Source: Thecamonas trahens ATCC 50062 (taxonomy: Eukaryota; Apusozoa; Apusomonadida; Apusomonadidae). From it: a DNA stretch of 22,712 nt. Both the position numbers and the translations under genes were made by a program. Location: the NCBI RefSeq assembly GCF_000142905.1, contig NW_013657653.1, positions 318,026 to 340,737 on the forward strand. Reading direction: 5' to 3'. Numbering within the stretch: the first letter of the stretch is position 1; every line of letters begins with the position of its first letter. Positions 7,401 through 16,064 of the stretch are shown one piece after another. The notes under the pieces are model-generated. The model was not told the DNA's origin. It searched no databases and saw only the letters and a program-made list of their open reading frames with translations.

Positions 7401-10400
7401 GAGTTTTGTGGCCGACGTGCCGGTCATCGACCTCGGCGCCGGATCGCTGGCAAACCAGCTCGGCGGCGTGGCTGAAGCCCTGGTGGCCGCGCTAGACGAG
7501 GCGCGGAAGACACTCGCGTCACAGCCGTCGTACGCGCTCACCGCGCTCTCGTCGGTCGGCAGCATGCTCGACGCCATGGCCATGTCGACCTCGCACCTTG
7601 TTCGCCAATGGCCGCGGTGTGATGACGAGGCTGCAGCCGACAAGCTCTGGCAAAACGTGGCGGCCCTCGGCCGTGGTGCCGGGCTGGCTCCGTCCGCAGC
7701 TGCGCCATCGTACCTGGGCGTGGTGACGGTGGCGCGCGATCTGCTCGAGCTGCCGCAGTTTGGCGGGAGTGGCGACGAGCTTCTGGTAGCAGTGGCACGG
7801 CTTGTTCCGCAGCTTGCGAGTGGTGTCGAGGCGACTGGGCAGCTGCTGCGCTCGGCGGCGCAGCCGGTTGTTGATGTGGCCGGCGATAGCAGGGACGTCG
7901 ACGTCCTAGCCACCGTGGTTCAGCTCGTGGTGTTTGCCCGCGAGGTGAGCCAGGTGCTCGGCAGTGTCTTCCGAGCGGTGGCGCTTTCTCTGGCTACCCA
8001 CATTGCGCCAGCTGGCGTCGGCAGCAGTGCTGCGCTGGAAGCGCCAATCAGCTCAGGCCTGGTGGGCGTCCTTGTGGCGTCGCTGGCAGCGTGGCTGGCG
8101 CCGAGTAGCGACGGCGGCATCTTGGTTCCTCGGACGTGGCTGGCGAGTCCCGGCGTGGCCAGCGCTGTCGGCCTCGGACAGGTGCCTCGGGCCGGTCTGG
8201 CCGGGGCGATGCTGCGCTCCGCTCGCTCGTCGAAATGGGCGAGCGGCTGGGACGTGGCTCGCCCGGCGGTGAGGTGGGTGAGACCAGCAGCGCCTCGTGC
8301 ATCACGTCGCTTGGAGTGGAGACGGCGACCAAGGCCAGCTTTACAACGTTCTGTCGACTCGCCACCGGCGTGCAGCTCGCGGAAGCATCCGAGCTCGCTG
8401 GGCAAGACGCTTGTGCGCTTGTGAGCGCGGCTGCGCAGGTGAGTCTGGCGAGTCTGACGTGTGCGCTGGTGGTGACAGCGTCGCGGCGAGTGGCGGTGTC
8501 GTCGGTAGGCAGCGGGCTCACGCCGCAGGCACGGGTCTGGCTCCGTGGCGCAGTCAAGATTGGGACGCTGGGTGCCGAATGGTGTGTGGCAGCGGGCCGC
8601 GGACAGCTCGATGTCGCCGGACTCGGGGGTGCCGCGCCAGCGCTTGCGCTTGTGGTGCCTGCGTTTGACTCGTTGGGCGCGGTCAAGTCGCGCGAGGCGA
8701 CGCTGGTGGTGGAACGGTTGGAGGATGGGTTGTGCGTTGGGTTTGACGAGGCCAAGCGTGGGCTAGTCAAGCTGCAGGGCCTGGTGCCTGCGGCTGCGCA
8801 AGCGATGCAGATCCGGGCGAGCGGCGGGGGCGGGAGCGAGATGGAGGCCGCGCGGCATGTTGTGGAACCGTTTGTGACCGGACGGGTCCTTGCCCAATGG
8901 CTGGGCGGACTCGACGCGGTGCTGCTACGGGCGATGCAGCGGGTTCTCGGCCTTCTTGCAGCAGCGTCTGTGGCCGAGGCTGTGGAGGCGCTCACGGCGT
9001 GTCTCCCGCCGCTGTGCGTTCTTGCGGGATCTGTGAGCATGCACGTGGTGGCGGGATCAGGCGGCCCGCAACAGGGCTCGCTGACCGTGGCCAAGTACCT
9101 GAGCGGTGCATTCAAGGCTCTGCTCGAGTGCGTGCACATTCTCTGGTTTGTGGTGAATCAGGGTCGGGCAAGCGGGCGGTCGGCTCAGTCGGTGCTCTTC
9201 TCGCCGGCTGTGCTGGCCAAGCTCGGGCTCAAGATCCACAACTTTGCGCTTGCGCTGACGGATGCGGACGGAATGATGTGGCTCTCGCTGCGGTCCAAGG
9301 TTGCCGCCAAGGTTGCGTTGCAGCTGCTGGACGTTGTAGCGCCACCGGATGCTGAGTTTGAGCGGCTGGCGCGGCTGTATGGATCGGGAGCAGCGCGGGC
9401 GGCGTCGGAGGAGGTGCTGCGGAGCACGAGCGAGACGACGCTGGCGGCTCACGTCCGAGTGGGGCTGGTTCGAACCCTCAACTCTGCGGTACCTGTGCTG
9501 GAGGCGATCCAAAATGCACCTGCACAGGTGAGCAGCCACGCGGCGACGCATGCGCGGCATCTGCATGTGACGGTACTTGCGTGCTTTTGTGCGGCGTCGG
9601 GTCCGCGAGCTCGTGGCGAGATCCGCGACGAGGCCGAGGACCTGGGCCGCGAGCTGCTCGATGTGGGTACCGAGCTGGAAATGGTGATGGGGCGGTTGAT
9701 GAAGGTCAACTTTGCGATCAGTATGGAGTCATCGCGGGAGCAGTACCTGCTCGTGCGGCTACTGGGCCGGATGGCGCGGTATGCGCAGGACGCGTCGCAC
9801 GGGCTGCTGTTTGACGGACAGGGCTCGTCTGAGATCAACAACAGCGCTGGAGCGATTGCCAAGCTCTGCTCTTCACGGATGCAGGTGTTTGGTGCGGTCA
9901 TTGCGCGCGAGCTCGAGCTCCAGGCGGGCGAGGTGCTTGTCGAGGTCCGGCCCGGCATCGGCGCGGCAGAGGACGGCGATGGGCGGGCGCTGGTGAGCCA
10001 CGCCAAGAACATCGGAGTCGGCGTGCAGAGGATGGTGAGTGTGCTGGACGAGGTTCGCCAGGTGCTGGTGGCGGCCAATGTGGAGATGCGCGGCGACATT
10101 GGCGAGCTCTCGCGCGAGCTGACCGCGTCGGGCTCGGGCGTTGTCCGTGTTGCGGCCGAGTGCCAGAACTCGCTCGGCGATGAGGCGGTGGTAACCCGTG
10201 TCCGCGAAGCGCTGAACAAGCTTGTGGGTCAAGTCAACAGCACGCTCGCGTTTTTCACGCTCCGGGCCGAGCTCCGTGAGTTGCAAGAAGTCGCGGTTGC
10301 GTCGCTCAAGAAGATCTCGTCGGGCTTTGCAGGTGAGCTGCGAGCGCTGCTGTACGCGATCGGGCGGTCGGGCGCAGCAACGGCTGACATGCTCGGTATT

Positions 10401-12847
10401 CTCAACGCCGGAAGCAACCAGGCGACGAGCGTAATTGAGACCACGCGGCAGAGGATCGCTGACGTGTCGGCGACGGCCAAGCCGTATCTTCTTGGACTCC
10501 CGTCGGACGAGCTCCGCGACCTTGTGATGCGACCGCTCAAGGTGTACCTGCAGAGCGCGATTTCACTGTTCCGCGAGTGCGTAGCCATGACGCCGGCTAA
10601 CTTTCTCTTCCACTGCGAGTCGATCAAGGGCAAGGCCCACGTGGTGTCGGTCACGCTCTCGGCGCTCCTGGTCTCGATCTTTGACACCGAGGAGAAACGG
10701 CAGCTCTTGCTCGAGCGGGCGGCGCTGGAGCAGGATGCAGCCAAGGCTGCCGAGCGCGAGCGGATCCGGGCCGAGCTCGAGCTGCGCGACAAACTCGAGC
10801 GCGAACGGCTGGAGCGCGAGCGGCTCGAGCGGGAGCGACTGGAGCGTGAGCGGCTCGAGCGCGAACGGCTCGAGCGGGAGCGAGTGATGCGGGAGAAGCT
10901 TGAGAAGGAGCGGGAGCTCGCTGCCAAGCGCGAAGCAGAGGCTGCGGCTGCCGCCAAGGCCGAGGCCGAGGCACGCGCAGCTGCTGCAGCCGCTACAACT
11001 GTGGCGGTCGAGGCCAAGCCTGAGCCCGCTGTCGATGACGTCGATGCGCTACTCGGCGAGCTGGCCGGCGATACAGGAGACAGCGCGGCCAAGTCCGAAC
11101 CCGAGCCCGAGCATGCGGTCGATGACGTGGATGCGCTACTCGGCGAGCTGGCCGGTGATGCAGGAGACAGCGCGGCCAAGTCGAACCCGAGCCCGAGCAT
11201 GCGGTCGATGACGTGGATGCGCTACTCGGTGAGCTGGCCGGTGATGCAGGAGACAGTGGGGCCAAGCCCGTGGTCGATGGCGTGGATGCGCTCCTCGACG
11301 AGCTGGCCGGCGAGAGTAGGTCCGAGCCGGTTGCTGCTACAGCCGAGGCCCAGGCGGGCTCGGAAGCGCAGCAAAAGCCTGTTCGGAAGGATACAGCCCA
11401 AGTGGTGGACGACGTCGATGCGCTGCTCGGCGAGCTGGCTAGCGATGTGGGAGTGGGCGAGGGCCAGCGCAAGACCACCGATCAGGCTGTGGAGGATGTC
11501 GACGCACTGCTCGGCGAGCTGGCTGGAGAGGCGGGCCCAGGTGACAACACATGCGTGAGTGCGAGTGCTGCAGCTGCCGGTACGCCGGAGCATGACGATG
11601 TCAACGCCCTGCTCGACGAGCTTGGCGGGGCCGAGCCCGACGAGGCGGTTGAAGATGTGGACGCGCTGCTGAACGAGCTCGGCGGCGGCGATGGCAGCAG
11701 CAGCGTGAGCAAGCCGCAGCCGAATGTGGGCGGCGAAGCAGAGGAGGCGAACGTTGACGTGCTACTCGGCGAGCTGAGCCAGGCCCGGAGCGCGCCAGAG
11801 GAGTCTGTGGATGACCTGCTGCAGGATCTCGACCGGCGGTCGGGTGGGCGAAACAAGTCTGTGCGCGCACCTACCATTATGGGCATGTCGGCGCTGGAGG
11901 CGCTTGTTGGCGACATCGAGACCAAGCCAGGTGGAGCGGGGCGGTCGCGCAAGTCGACCCTCAACGCGCTCTCGGTCAACGAGCTGCTCTCGACACTTTC
12001 TGAGATGGAGACGCCGCGGTCGACGCCCTTTGCAGCTGCGACGCCGGCCGAGTCGGCTGACGACCAGGAGGACGTCGACTCGCTCCTCGCCGAGCTGGCA
12101 GGCAAGCTCGAACCTGTGACGGCGCCCGACGAGGGCGAGGATGAGATCGAGCGACTGCTCCGTGGTTTCTCGGCGGGCGGCGATGCTGCGAGTGCTGGCA
12201 CGAGTGGGTCGGCCGGAGACAGCGCTCCGGCCGCAGCGACTGTAGCGGGCTCTGGCGAGTCGAGCACGCAGGCGTCGTCGATCTCGATCGAGGCGCTGCT
12301 GGCCGAGATGGAAGGACCGCCGCTGACAACCGGGCCCGAGAGCGGCAGCGGTGGCAACGATGGCACGCCGGCGTCTGCCTTGCCAAAGCACGTGCGGCGC
12401 AAGCCGACGGTGCGTCCGTCATCGGTCTCGCTCGTGGAGCTCCTCTCTGTCCTCGATGACGAGCAAGAGTCGAGTGAGAGTCGGGCAACGCGTGAGACTG
12501 CAGCCGGGGTCGGGGCGAGCGAAAGTGTCGCTCAGGGCGGCGGTGACGACGACGACGACGACATCGACGCGCTGCTGTCGGCACTGGAGAACGAGACGGC
12601 GCAGATGGACGTGACCGACACGCTGCTGAAGGACGTTGACGAGCTCATCAACGAGGCGCCGGGCGGGCTCGACGCTGATCTTATCAATGCGCACCCAGAA
12701 GACATGCTTGAGGGCTTGTTGGGCGACATGATGGGCGGCGGCGGAGCCGGGTCAGACGGTGGATCTGGACACGACGAGGACGCGTTCGGCTCTGTCGGCG
12801 ACACCATGTCGATTCTTCTGGCGGAGCTGGAAGGGATCGAGGCGTGA
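4426..12847 (+). CDS. Giant alpha-helical rod protein with coiled coil and C-terminal LD-motif array (two one-base frame breaks)
   Basis: One gene of about 2,807 residues is spread over three frames: 4426 to about 8220, about 8220 to 11181, and 11181 to 12847. Both breaks behave as loss of a single base, and restoring two bases gives a length divisible by three. Residues 1 to about 2080 are Ala/Leu/Val-rich with long amphipathic helical stretches, few Pro or Gly, and no catalytic motif, resembling talin/vinculin-like helical-bundle rods in composition only. Residues of about 2085-2190 form a charged coiled coil with six LERER pentads, then an Ala/Glu helix. From about 2200 to the end, an acidic Ser/Gly-rich tail carries about 20 LD-like motifs. 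I recognise no named family, and no FERM or actin-binding domain is evident. A scaffold or adaptor role is inferred. The start ATG at 4426 has a good context (gaccATGgc). Confidence 0.75.
8205..8235 (+). other. First frame break in the giant gene
   Basis: Upstream, the first frame reads ...GLAGAMLRSA. Downstream, the coherent helical sequence is in the frame reading LRSLVEMGERLG.... The frame change equals loss of one base within the repetitive run CGCTCCGCTCGCTCG. Neither frame is convincing on the other side of this point. No GT-AG pair of plausible length was found that would make it an intron. Error, or a recent mutation, is most likely. Confidence 0.6.
10794..10883 (+). repeat. Six in-frame 15-bp repeats encoding LERER pentads
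   Basis: Six consecutive copies of a 15-nt unit (CTCGAGCGCGAACGG-like, with synonymous changes) encode Leu-Glu-Arg-Glu-Arg six times. The Leu spacing of five and the alternating charges suit a single stable charged helix or coiled coil. They sit inside a longer helix that joins the rod to the LD-motif tail. Confidence 0.93.
11031..12841 (+). repeat. Array of about 20 LD-like motifs in the tail of the giant protein
   Basis: In order, the cores are: VDALLGEL, VDALLGEL, VDALLGEL, VDALLDEL, VDALLGEL, VDALLGEL, VNALLDEL, VDALLNEL, VDVLLGEL, VDDLLQDL, LEALVGDI, VNELLSTL, VDSLLAEL, IERLLRGF, IEALLAEM, LVELLSVL, IDALLSAL, VDELINEA, LEGLLGDM, MSILLAEL. They fit the paxillin-type LD pattern (hydrophobic, Asp/Glu, x, Leu, Leu, x, x, Leu), with acidic flanks and flexible Ser/Gly/Pro linkers of about 10-50 residues. 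The first three are near-identical 87-bp duplications, while the later ones have diverged. LD motifs are short amphipathic helices that bind four-helix bundles such as FAK FAT, vinculin tail and parvin CH domains. That function is known for paxillin and only inferred here. Confidence 0.75.
11178..11185 (+). other. Second frame break: one C missing relative to the adjacent repeat copy
   Basis: The copy at about 11092 reads GCCAAGTCCGAACCCGAG, while the next copy reads GCCAAGTCGAACCCGAG. Repeat starts (GTCGATGACGT) lie at 11031, 11118 and 11204, so spacing falls from 87 to 86. The missing base moves the LD-motif frame by one, and the motif series continues undisturbed in the new frame. Confidence 0.9.
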
Positions 12848-12879
12848 GGCGAAGACGCATGCATGTATGTGGCTGTACT

Positions 12880-13698
12880 TTACATAAAGCCCTCCTCGAA
12901 CTCGTCGACATCGACGGGGCCAAGCGACTTGTTGGAGACGTACTCGGAGGCGAGCTGGGCCTCGAGGGCCTTTTCTGCGGCGCGGGCCTCTGCGGCGGCG
13001 ATGCGGGCCTGCTGGTCGGCGAGGGCCTTGGCCTTTGCGGCCTCCTTTGCAGCCTTCTTGTTCTTGCGAATGACGGCGCGATCGCGCTTCATGCGGAGAG
13101 CAGCAAAGTCTGGCGACTCGTCGGCAGACATGACCTTCTTGAGGCGCTTGAGCACCTCGGGGTCCTTTGTGACGTTGCGAACTGTGTGGACCTTGCGGCG
13201 GTTCTTGAACGACACGGCGCCGGCCTCCATGTCTGCGGTCTTGAGCAGGTTGGACCAGGGCGTGTAGTTGATGTCCACGGCGGCGCGTTTGGAGCCTTCG
13301 ATGGAGTTGGCCTTTGTCAGCTGGCACGCGTCCCAGATGACCGACGCTGGCAGTTCGTCCAGGCTCTGGCCGTAGCGCATGCGGACATATACGTGTGCCG
13401 AGGAGAGGTCCTTGACGTGGAACCAGACGTCCTCGTCAAAGCCATGGGCAATGAGCTCCTCGTTCTCCATCTTGTCGCGCCCGCGGTAGAGCGCATACAC
13501 CTTGCCGTCATCCGGGGCTCCTGGGACGTCCTCAGGTATGCCTTCAGCGGTGGCCTTTCCCTTGCCCGTCGCCTTGCCCGTCGCCTTGCCCATCCCCTTG
13601 CCCGTCGCCTTGCCCGTCGAAGGTGGCGGGGCCGAGCTTGCCGCCGCCCCGGGGGCAGCATCGCCAGCTGGGTGCTGGGTGGTGTAGAAGAAGACCAT
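12880..13698 (-). CDS. CCDC25: CCDC25/Jlp2 homologue (NFACT-R domain protein)
   Basis: This 272-residue protein begins MVFFYT, like the MVFYFT start of CCDC25. It continues with KVYALYRGRDKMENEELIAHGF (67-87), DVWFHVKDLSSAHVYVR (90-106), LTKANSIEGSK (128-137) and YTPWSNLLKTADMEAG (145-160), which are the family's core NFACT-R motifs. A charged C-terminal helix (about 195-255) and the terminal DEFEEGFM recall the DEFM end of animal CCDC25. The NFACT-R fold is shared with Rqc2/NEMF and is an RNA-binding module. Human CCDC25 has also been reported as a membrane sensor of extracellular-trap DNA; which role applies here is unknown. An inserted 60-residue low-complexity segment (about 8-66) contains alternating GKATGKGMGKATGK units. 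There is no usable splice donor around it, so it appears to be translated. The stop lies 32 nt from the giant gene's stop. Confidence 0.93.
   Translation of the reverse strand: MVFFYTTQHPAGDAAPGAAASSAPPPSTGKATGKGMGKATGKATGKGKATAEGIPEDVPGAPDDGKVYALYRGRDKMENEELIAHGFDEDVWFHVKDLSSAHVYVRMRYGQSLDELPASVIWDACQLTKANSIEGSKRAAVDINYTPWSNLLKTADMEAGAVSFKNRRKVHTVRNVTKDPEVLKRLKKVMSADESPDFAALRMKRDRAVIRKNKKAAKEAAKAKALADQQARIAAAEARAAEKALEAQLASEYVSNKSLGPVDVDEFEEGFM
13559..13619 (-). repeat. 12-bp repeat encoding TGKA/GKATGK units in CCDC25
   Basis: On the plus strand CTTGCCCGTCGC-type units recur about five times with one variant (CTTGCCCATCCC). They encode the Thr-Gly-Lys-Ala/Gly-rich insert near the protein's N-terminus. 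Slippage expansion between the first strand and the rest of the NFACT-R domain is the simplest origin. Confidence 0.85.
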
Positions 13699-13755
13699 TG
13701 ACTCAGTGTCCGGGTCAGGTGTGGGTGGTATGGGAGAGGGGTGTGGGGAGTGGAG

Positions 13756-13830
13756 ACGGTGGCAGTGGTGGCGGTGGGGGACGGTGGCAGTGGTGGCGGT
13801 GGGGGACGGTGGCAGTGGTGGCGGTGGTGG
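13756..13830. repeat. 25-bp tandem repeat, three copies
   Basis: Copies start at 13756, 13781 and 13806 and are nearly identical (ACGGTGGCAGTGGTGGCGG then a G run). The strand asymmetry is strong: G/T on plus, with several runs of two to five G that could favour G-rich secondary structure. Confidence 0.93.
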
Positions 13831-13866
13831 GTGGAGACCACCTCACCCCCCCACCCCACCCCCTAC

Positions 13867-13868
<2 letters not shown>

Positions 13869-13908
<40 letters not shown>
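13869..13908 (+). repeat. (CA)20 microsatellite upstream of the DHHC gene
   Basis: Forty bases of uninterrupted CA sit on the coding strand, 23 nt before the ATG at 13932, in the probable 5' UTR. Confidence 0.97.
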
Positions 13909-13911
<3 letters not shown>

Positions 13912-13931
13912 TCGACCACCACTTGACGCAG

Positions 13932-15191
13932 ATGGTGCTGGAATGGGTGGCTGAGCATGTGGACGGCGCAGTGGTGGTCCTTGGCATCTGTCTGCTCAAC
14001 TTGGTGCCTGTGGCGTATGAGCTGTGCGTCTCGGCTGCTCTTGGTGCAGGCTACGACGTGACCCGGTGGCGGTGGTTTGCGGCGGCGAGCGCAGGCGTCG
14101 ATGGCGTGGGCGTGGCTGGCGAGCGCGGCCTCATCGCCGTTGTTGTCGCCTTTATCACCACTGCCATCTACCTCCATGTCTCTGCCTTTTATCCGTTCTT
14201 TGACCAGCACGCCGCCTGGCTCCCCTGGATCGTCCTCCACCTCCTCCCCTCGCTCGTCCTCAACTCGGGCATGCTGCTCTGCTTCGCCCTCGCCTGTCTC
14301 CGCTCGCCGGGCGCTGTCCGCCCGCCTCCAGGCGCGGATCCCTTTGCCGCCCTCCCCTCGGACGTTGTCGCTCGCATCGAGGCCAAGCTCGGTCCCGTCG
14401 GCGCCATCCCTGGTGCCTCGCTCGCCCGCGCCCTCCGCATCTTCGGCATCCGCTGGTGCGGTTGGTGCCGGGTCGTCAAGACGCCGCACACGCATCACTG
14501 CGGGACGTGCAACGCGTGCGTGCCGCGGATGGATCACCACTGCCCGTTTACGGCCAACTGCGTCGGCCGCGACAACATCCGCCACTTCTATCCCTTCATC
14601 TCGTACACCGTCGGCGCCGCCCTCTACGCTATGATCCTCACTTGGCCGTCCTTCCGCACCTGTTACTGGGCTCTGCCGGGCAACACAGCTGCTAGCGCAA
14701 GCCACTCACACGCGCCGGACGCCATGCACTCTGCCGATCCCGAGCTCGACGCCCTCTGCGAGCGCCTCGGCTCGCGAAACCGCCTGCTGTTTCTTGTTGC
14801 GGTCGGCTCGTTTGTCGTCCTCGGCGCCCTCCACGGCTACATGACCTATCTGCTCCTCACCGGCCGCACCATGCTCGAGAACATGCCGTTCATGTCGACT
14901 CACAAGCCTGATGGCGACCCTGAGGGCGTCGCCGCTACCCGCTCGCCATCGGCCATCCAGCGGCCGTCGCTCCGCGAGTATTATGACGGCCGCGAGCCTG
15001 ATGACGCTGACGATGACGACAACGACTACAGTCTCCACCCCAAGCAACGCTCCTGGCTTCGCGGCCTTGCACGCGCGCGCGCCAACCTCGAGCTCGCCTT
15101 TGGTCCTGTGCACCTGTGGTGGCGGTGGTGGTTTCCGCTCGCCGATGCCGTCTACTGCCTTGCCACCGGGCGCAGCTTTGGCCGCCCGTGA
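13932..15191 (+). CDS. DHHC-type palmitoyltransferase (protein S-acyltransferase)
   Basis: This 419-residue enzyme has the Cys-rich DHHC domain at about 176-222: CGWC, HHCGTCNACV, and the catalytic DHHC at 201-204 within MDHHCPFTANCVGRDN. It transfers palmitate from CoA to cysteines of membrane-associated proteins through an acyl-Cys intermediate on the DHHC cysteine. Hydrophobic helices lie at about 13-35, 66-90, 97-123, 219-242 and 273-297, so there are probably three before the domain and two after. A TxxE-type segment (GRTMLENM) follows the last helix, in line with the family's TTxE motif. An acidic loop (DDADDDDNDY) lies in the cytosolic tail, which ends WWRWWFPLADAVYC. Phe replaces the usual Trp after DHHCP, an accepted variant. 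The ATG at 13932 was chosen because upstream in-frame sequence is the (CA)n and G-rich repeat. Substrates are unknown. Confidence 0.95.
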   Translation: MVLEWVAEHVDGAVVVLGICLLNLVPVAYELCVSAALGAGYDVTRWRWFAAASAGVDGVGVAGERGLIAVVVAFITTAIYLHVSAFYPFFDQHAAWLPWIVLHLLPSLVLNSGMLLCFALACLRSPGAVRPPPGADPFAALPSDVVARIEAKLGPVGAIPGASLARALRIFGIRWCGWCRVVKTPHTHHCGTCNACVPRMDHHCPFTANCVGRDNIRHFYPFISYTVGAALYAMILTWPSFRTCYWALPGNTAASASHSHAPDAMHSADPELDALCERLGSRNRLLFLVAVGSFVVLGALHGYMTYLLLTGRTMLENMPFMSTHKPDGDPEGVAATRSPSAIQRPSLREYYDGREPDDADDDDNDYSLHPKQRSWLRGLARARANLELAFGPVHLWWRWWFPLADAVYCLATGRSFGRP

Positions 15192-16064
15192 CTACTTTGT
15201 CCTCACGCCGCGCAGCTTCTCGGTGAACTGGTAGTAGATCCAGTCGCCATCCTGCTCGTCGTCGTCGTCCCCGTCGCCGGCGCCCATGCCGGTGCACCCG
15301 GGCGTGGTGAGTTGGATGCGAAAGACGCGCGAGCCGTCGCGCGGCTCCTTGGGCACCAGCTGCTCTTTGGGGAGAAAGTGTGGGAGGGTGAGGCCGCGCG
15401 CGGCGCGGATAAGAACGTGCAGCCGCGCAATCGGCAGCTGCTTGGTGGCTGTCAGCTCGGCGCCGCGCATCACCACATGCCGCAGCGTCGACCGGATGGC
15501 CCGCTCCATGCCGCGGGCGTCGACCTCGTCGCTCGCTTCGCCGCCAGAGGCGCACTCGCGCGGAAGAACGAGTGTCAGCCGCTCACGCGGCGCCAGTACC
15601 GTTGTTCCGAGGATAAAGTCAACAGCACGGATGGAGGCCGGCGCAGCAGCGAGTGCGGCCGTGAGCTCTTCAAAGAGCGTGGAGAGGCCTGTGGCAAGCG
15701 CGATGGCTGCCCGCGGCGCGGCGGCGCTAAATCCGCGTGGGGCCGGGGCGCTCGCCACCGCCGCAGCATCGGCCACCAGCTGCTGGTACGGCGACGGAAG
15801 CTGCTGCCGCAGGTACAAGACCTGTGCAAGGATGCGCGGCACAAGGTGAGGGAGCCCGGCGTGTGTTGCGCCGCAGCCTCCGCCCGGGCCATCGCTTGGC
15901 GCAAAGGCGACCGCAAACACGACCTTTTCGCGCCGCCCGCCCGCCCCGCTCCGCGACGCCCGCGCCCTCCCGCTCCCGCCACCCGCCCGCCGCGACGCAA
16001 AGAACCGTCCCTTGCCCAGCACCGCCGCCGCCGAGGGTGGAGGCGCTGCCCGTGTTCGTTCCAT
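15192..16064 (-). CDS. p31comet (MAD2L1BP)-like spindle-checkpoint silencing protein
   Basis: The 290-residue product has a basic disordered N-terminus (1-45), then VVFAVAF. Next comes ILAQVLYLRQQLPSPYQQL (79-97), the strongest family hallmark (LYxRQQxPxPYxQL). After a helical region come ILGTTVLAPRERLTLVLP (151-168), equivalent to the family's GGTxxSPKExYxL strand, and a C-terminal strand pair ending DWIYYQFTEKLRGVR (274-288), like the WFQxxxxxKGFRE safety-belt end. p31comet is a HORMA-like fold that binds closed Mad2 and, with TRIP13/Pch2, strips Mad2 from the mitotic checkpoint complex. An acidic insert (GDDDDEQDGD) precedes the last strand. Similarity is motif-level, from memory of the family; a profile search would settle it. 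The stop codon directly abuts the DHHC gene's stop. Confidence 0.75.
   Translation of the reverse strand: MERTRAAPPPSAAAVLGKGRFFASRRAGGGSGRARASRSGAGGRREKVVFAVAFAPSDGPGGGCGATHAGLPHLVPRILAQVLYLRQQLPSPYQQLVADAAAVASAPAPRGFSAAAPRAAIALATGLSTLFEELTAALAAAPASIRAVDFILGTTVLAPRERLTLVLPRECASGGEASDEVDARGMERAIRSTLRHVVMRGAELTATKQLPIARLHVLIRAARGLTLPHFLPKEQLVPKEPRDGSRVFRIQLTTPGCTGMGAGDGDDDDEQDGDWIYYQFTEKLRGVRTK

Larger units (their letters stand above)
13699..13931. promoter_or_regulatory. Divergent promoter spacer with 25-bp repeats and (CA)20
   Basis: This 233-bp region separates the divergent CCDC25 and DHHC start codons. It contains three copies of a 25-bp G-rich unit (ACGGTGGCAGTGGTGGCGG...) starting at 13756, 13781 and 13806, and a perfect (CA)20 at 13869-13908 ending 23 nt before the DHHC ATG. 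Promoter function is inferred from position. Confidence 0.65.

Noticed and set aside
8262-8290. A 22-nt GTGAGG...CAGCAG segment as an intron explaining the first frame break
   Set aside because: It is far too short for a spliceosomal intron, has the wrong length modulo three, and lies downstream of where the coherent frame already changes.
8048-9139. 363-codon minus-strand ORF opposite the giant gene
   Set aside because: It is an antisense shadow typical of GC-rich third-position bias, Ser/Thr/Pro/Arg-rich with no motif.
9465-9485. GGTTCGAACC resembling a tRNA B-box
   Set aside because: The T-stem does not pair on either strand, no cloverleaf or A-box is positioned correctly, and it lies inside the giant coding region.
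13623-13931. N-terminal extension of the DHHC protein through the upstream open frame
   Set aside because: It would encode only translated G-rich repeats and a poly-His/Thr run from (CA)n; the ATG at 13932 begins a normal DHHC N-terminus.
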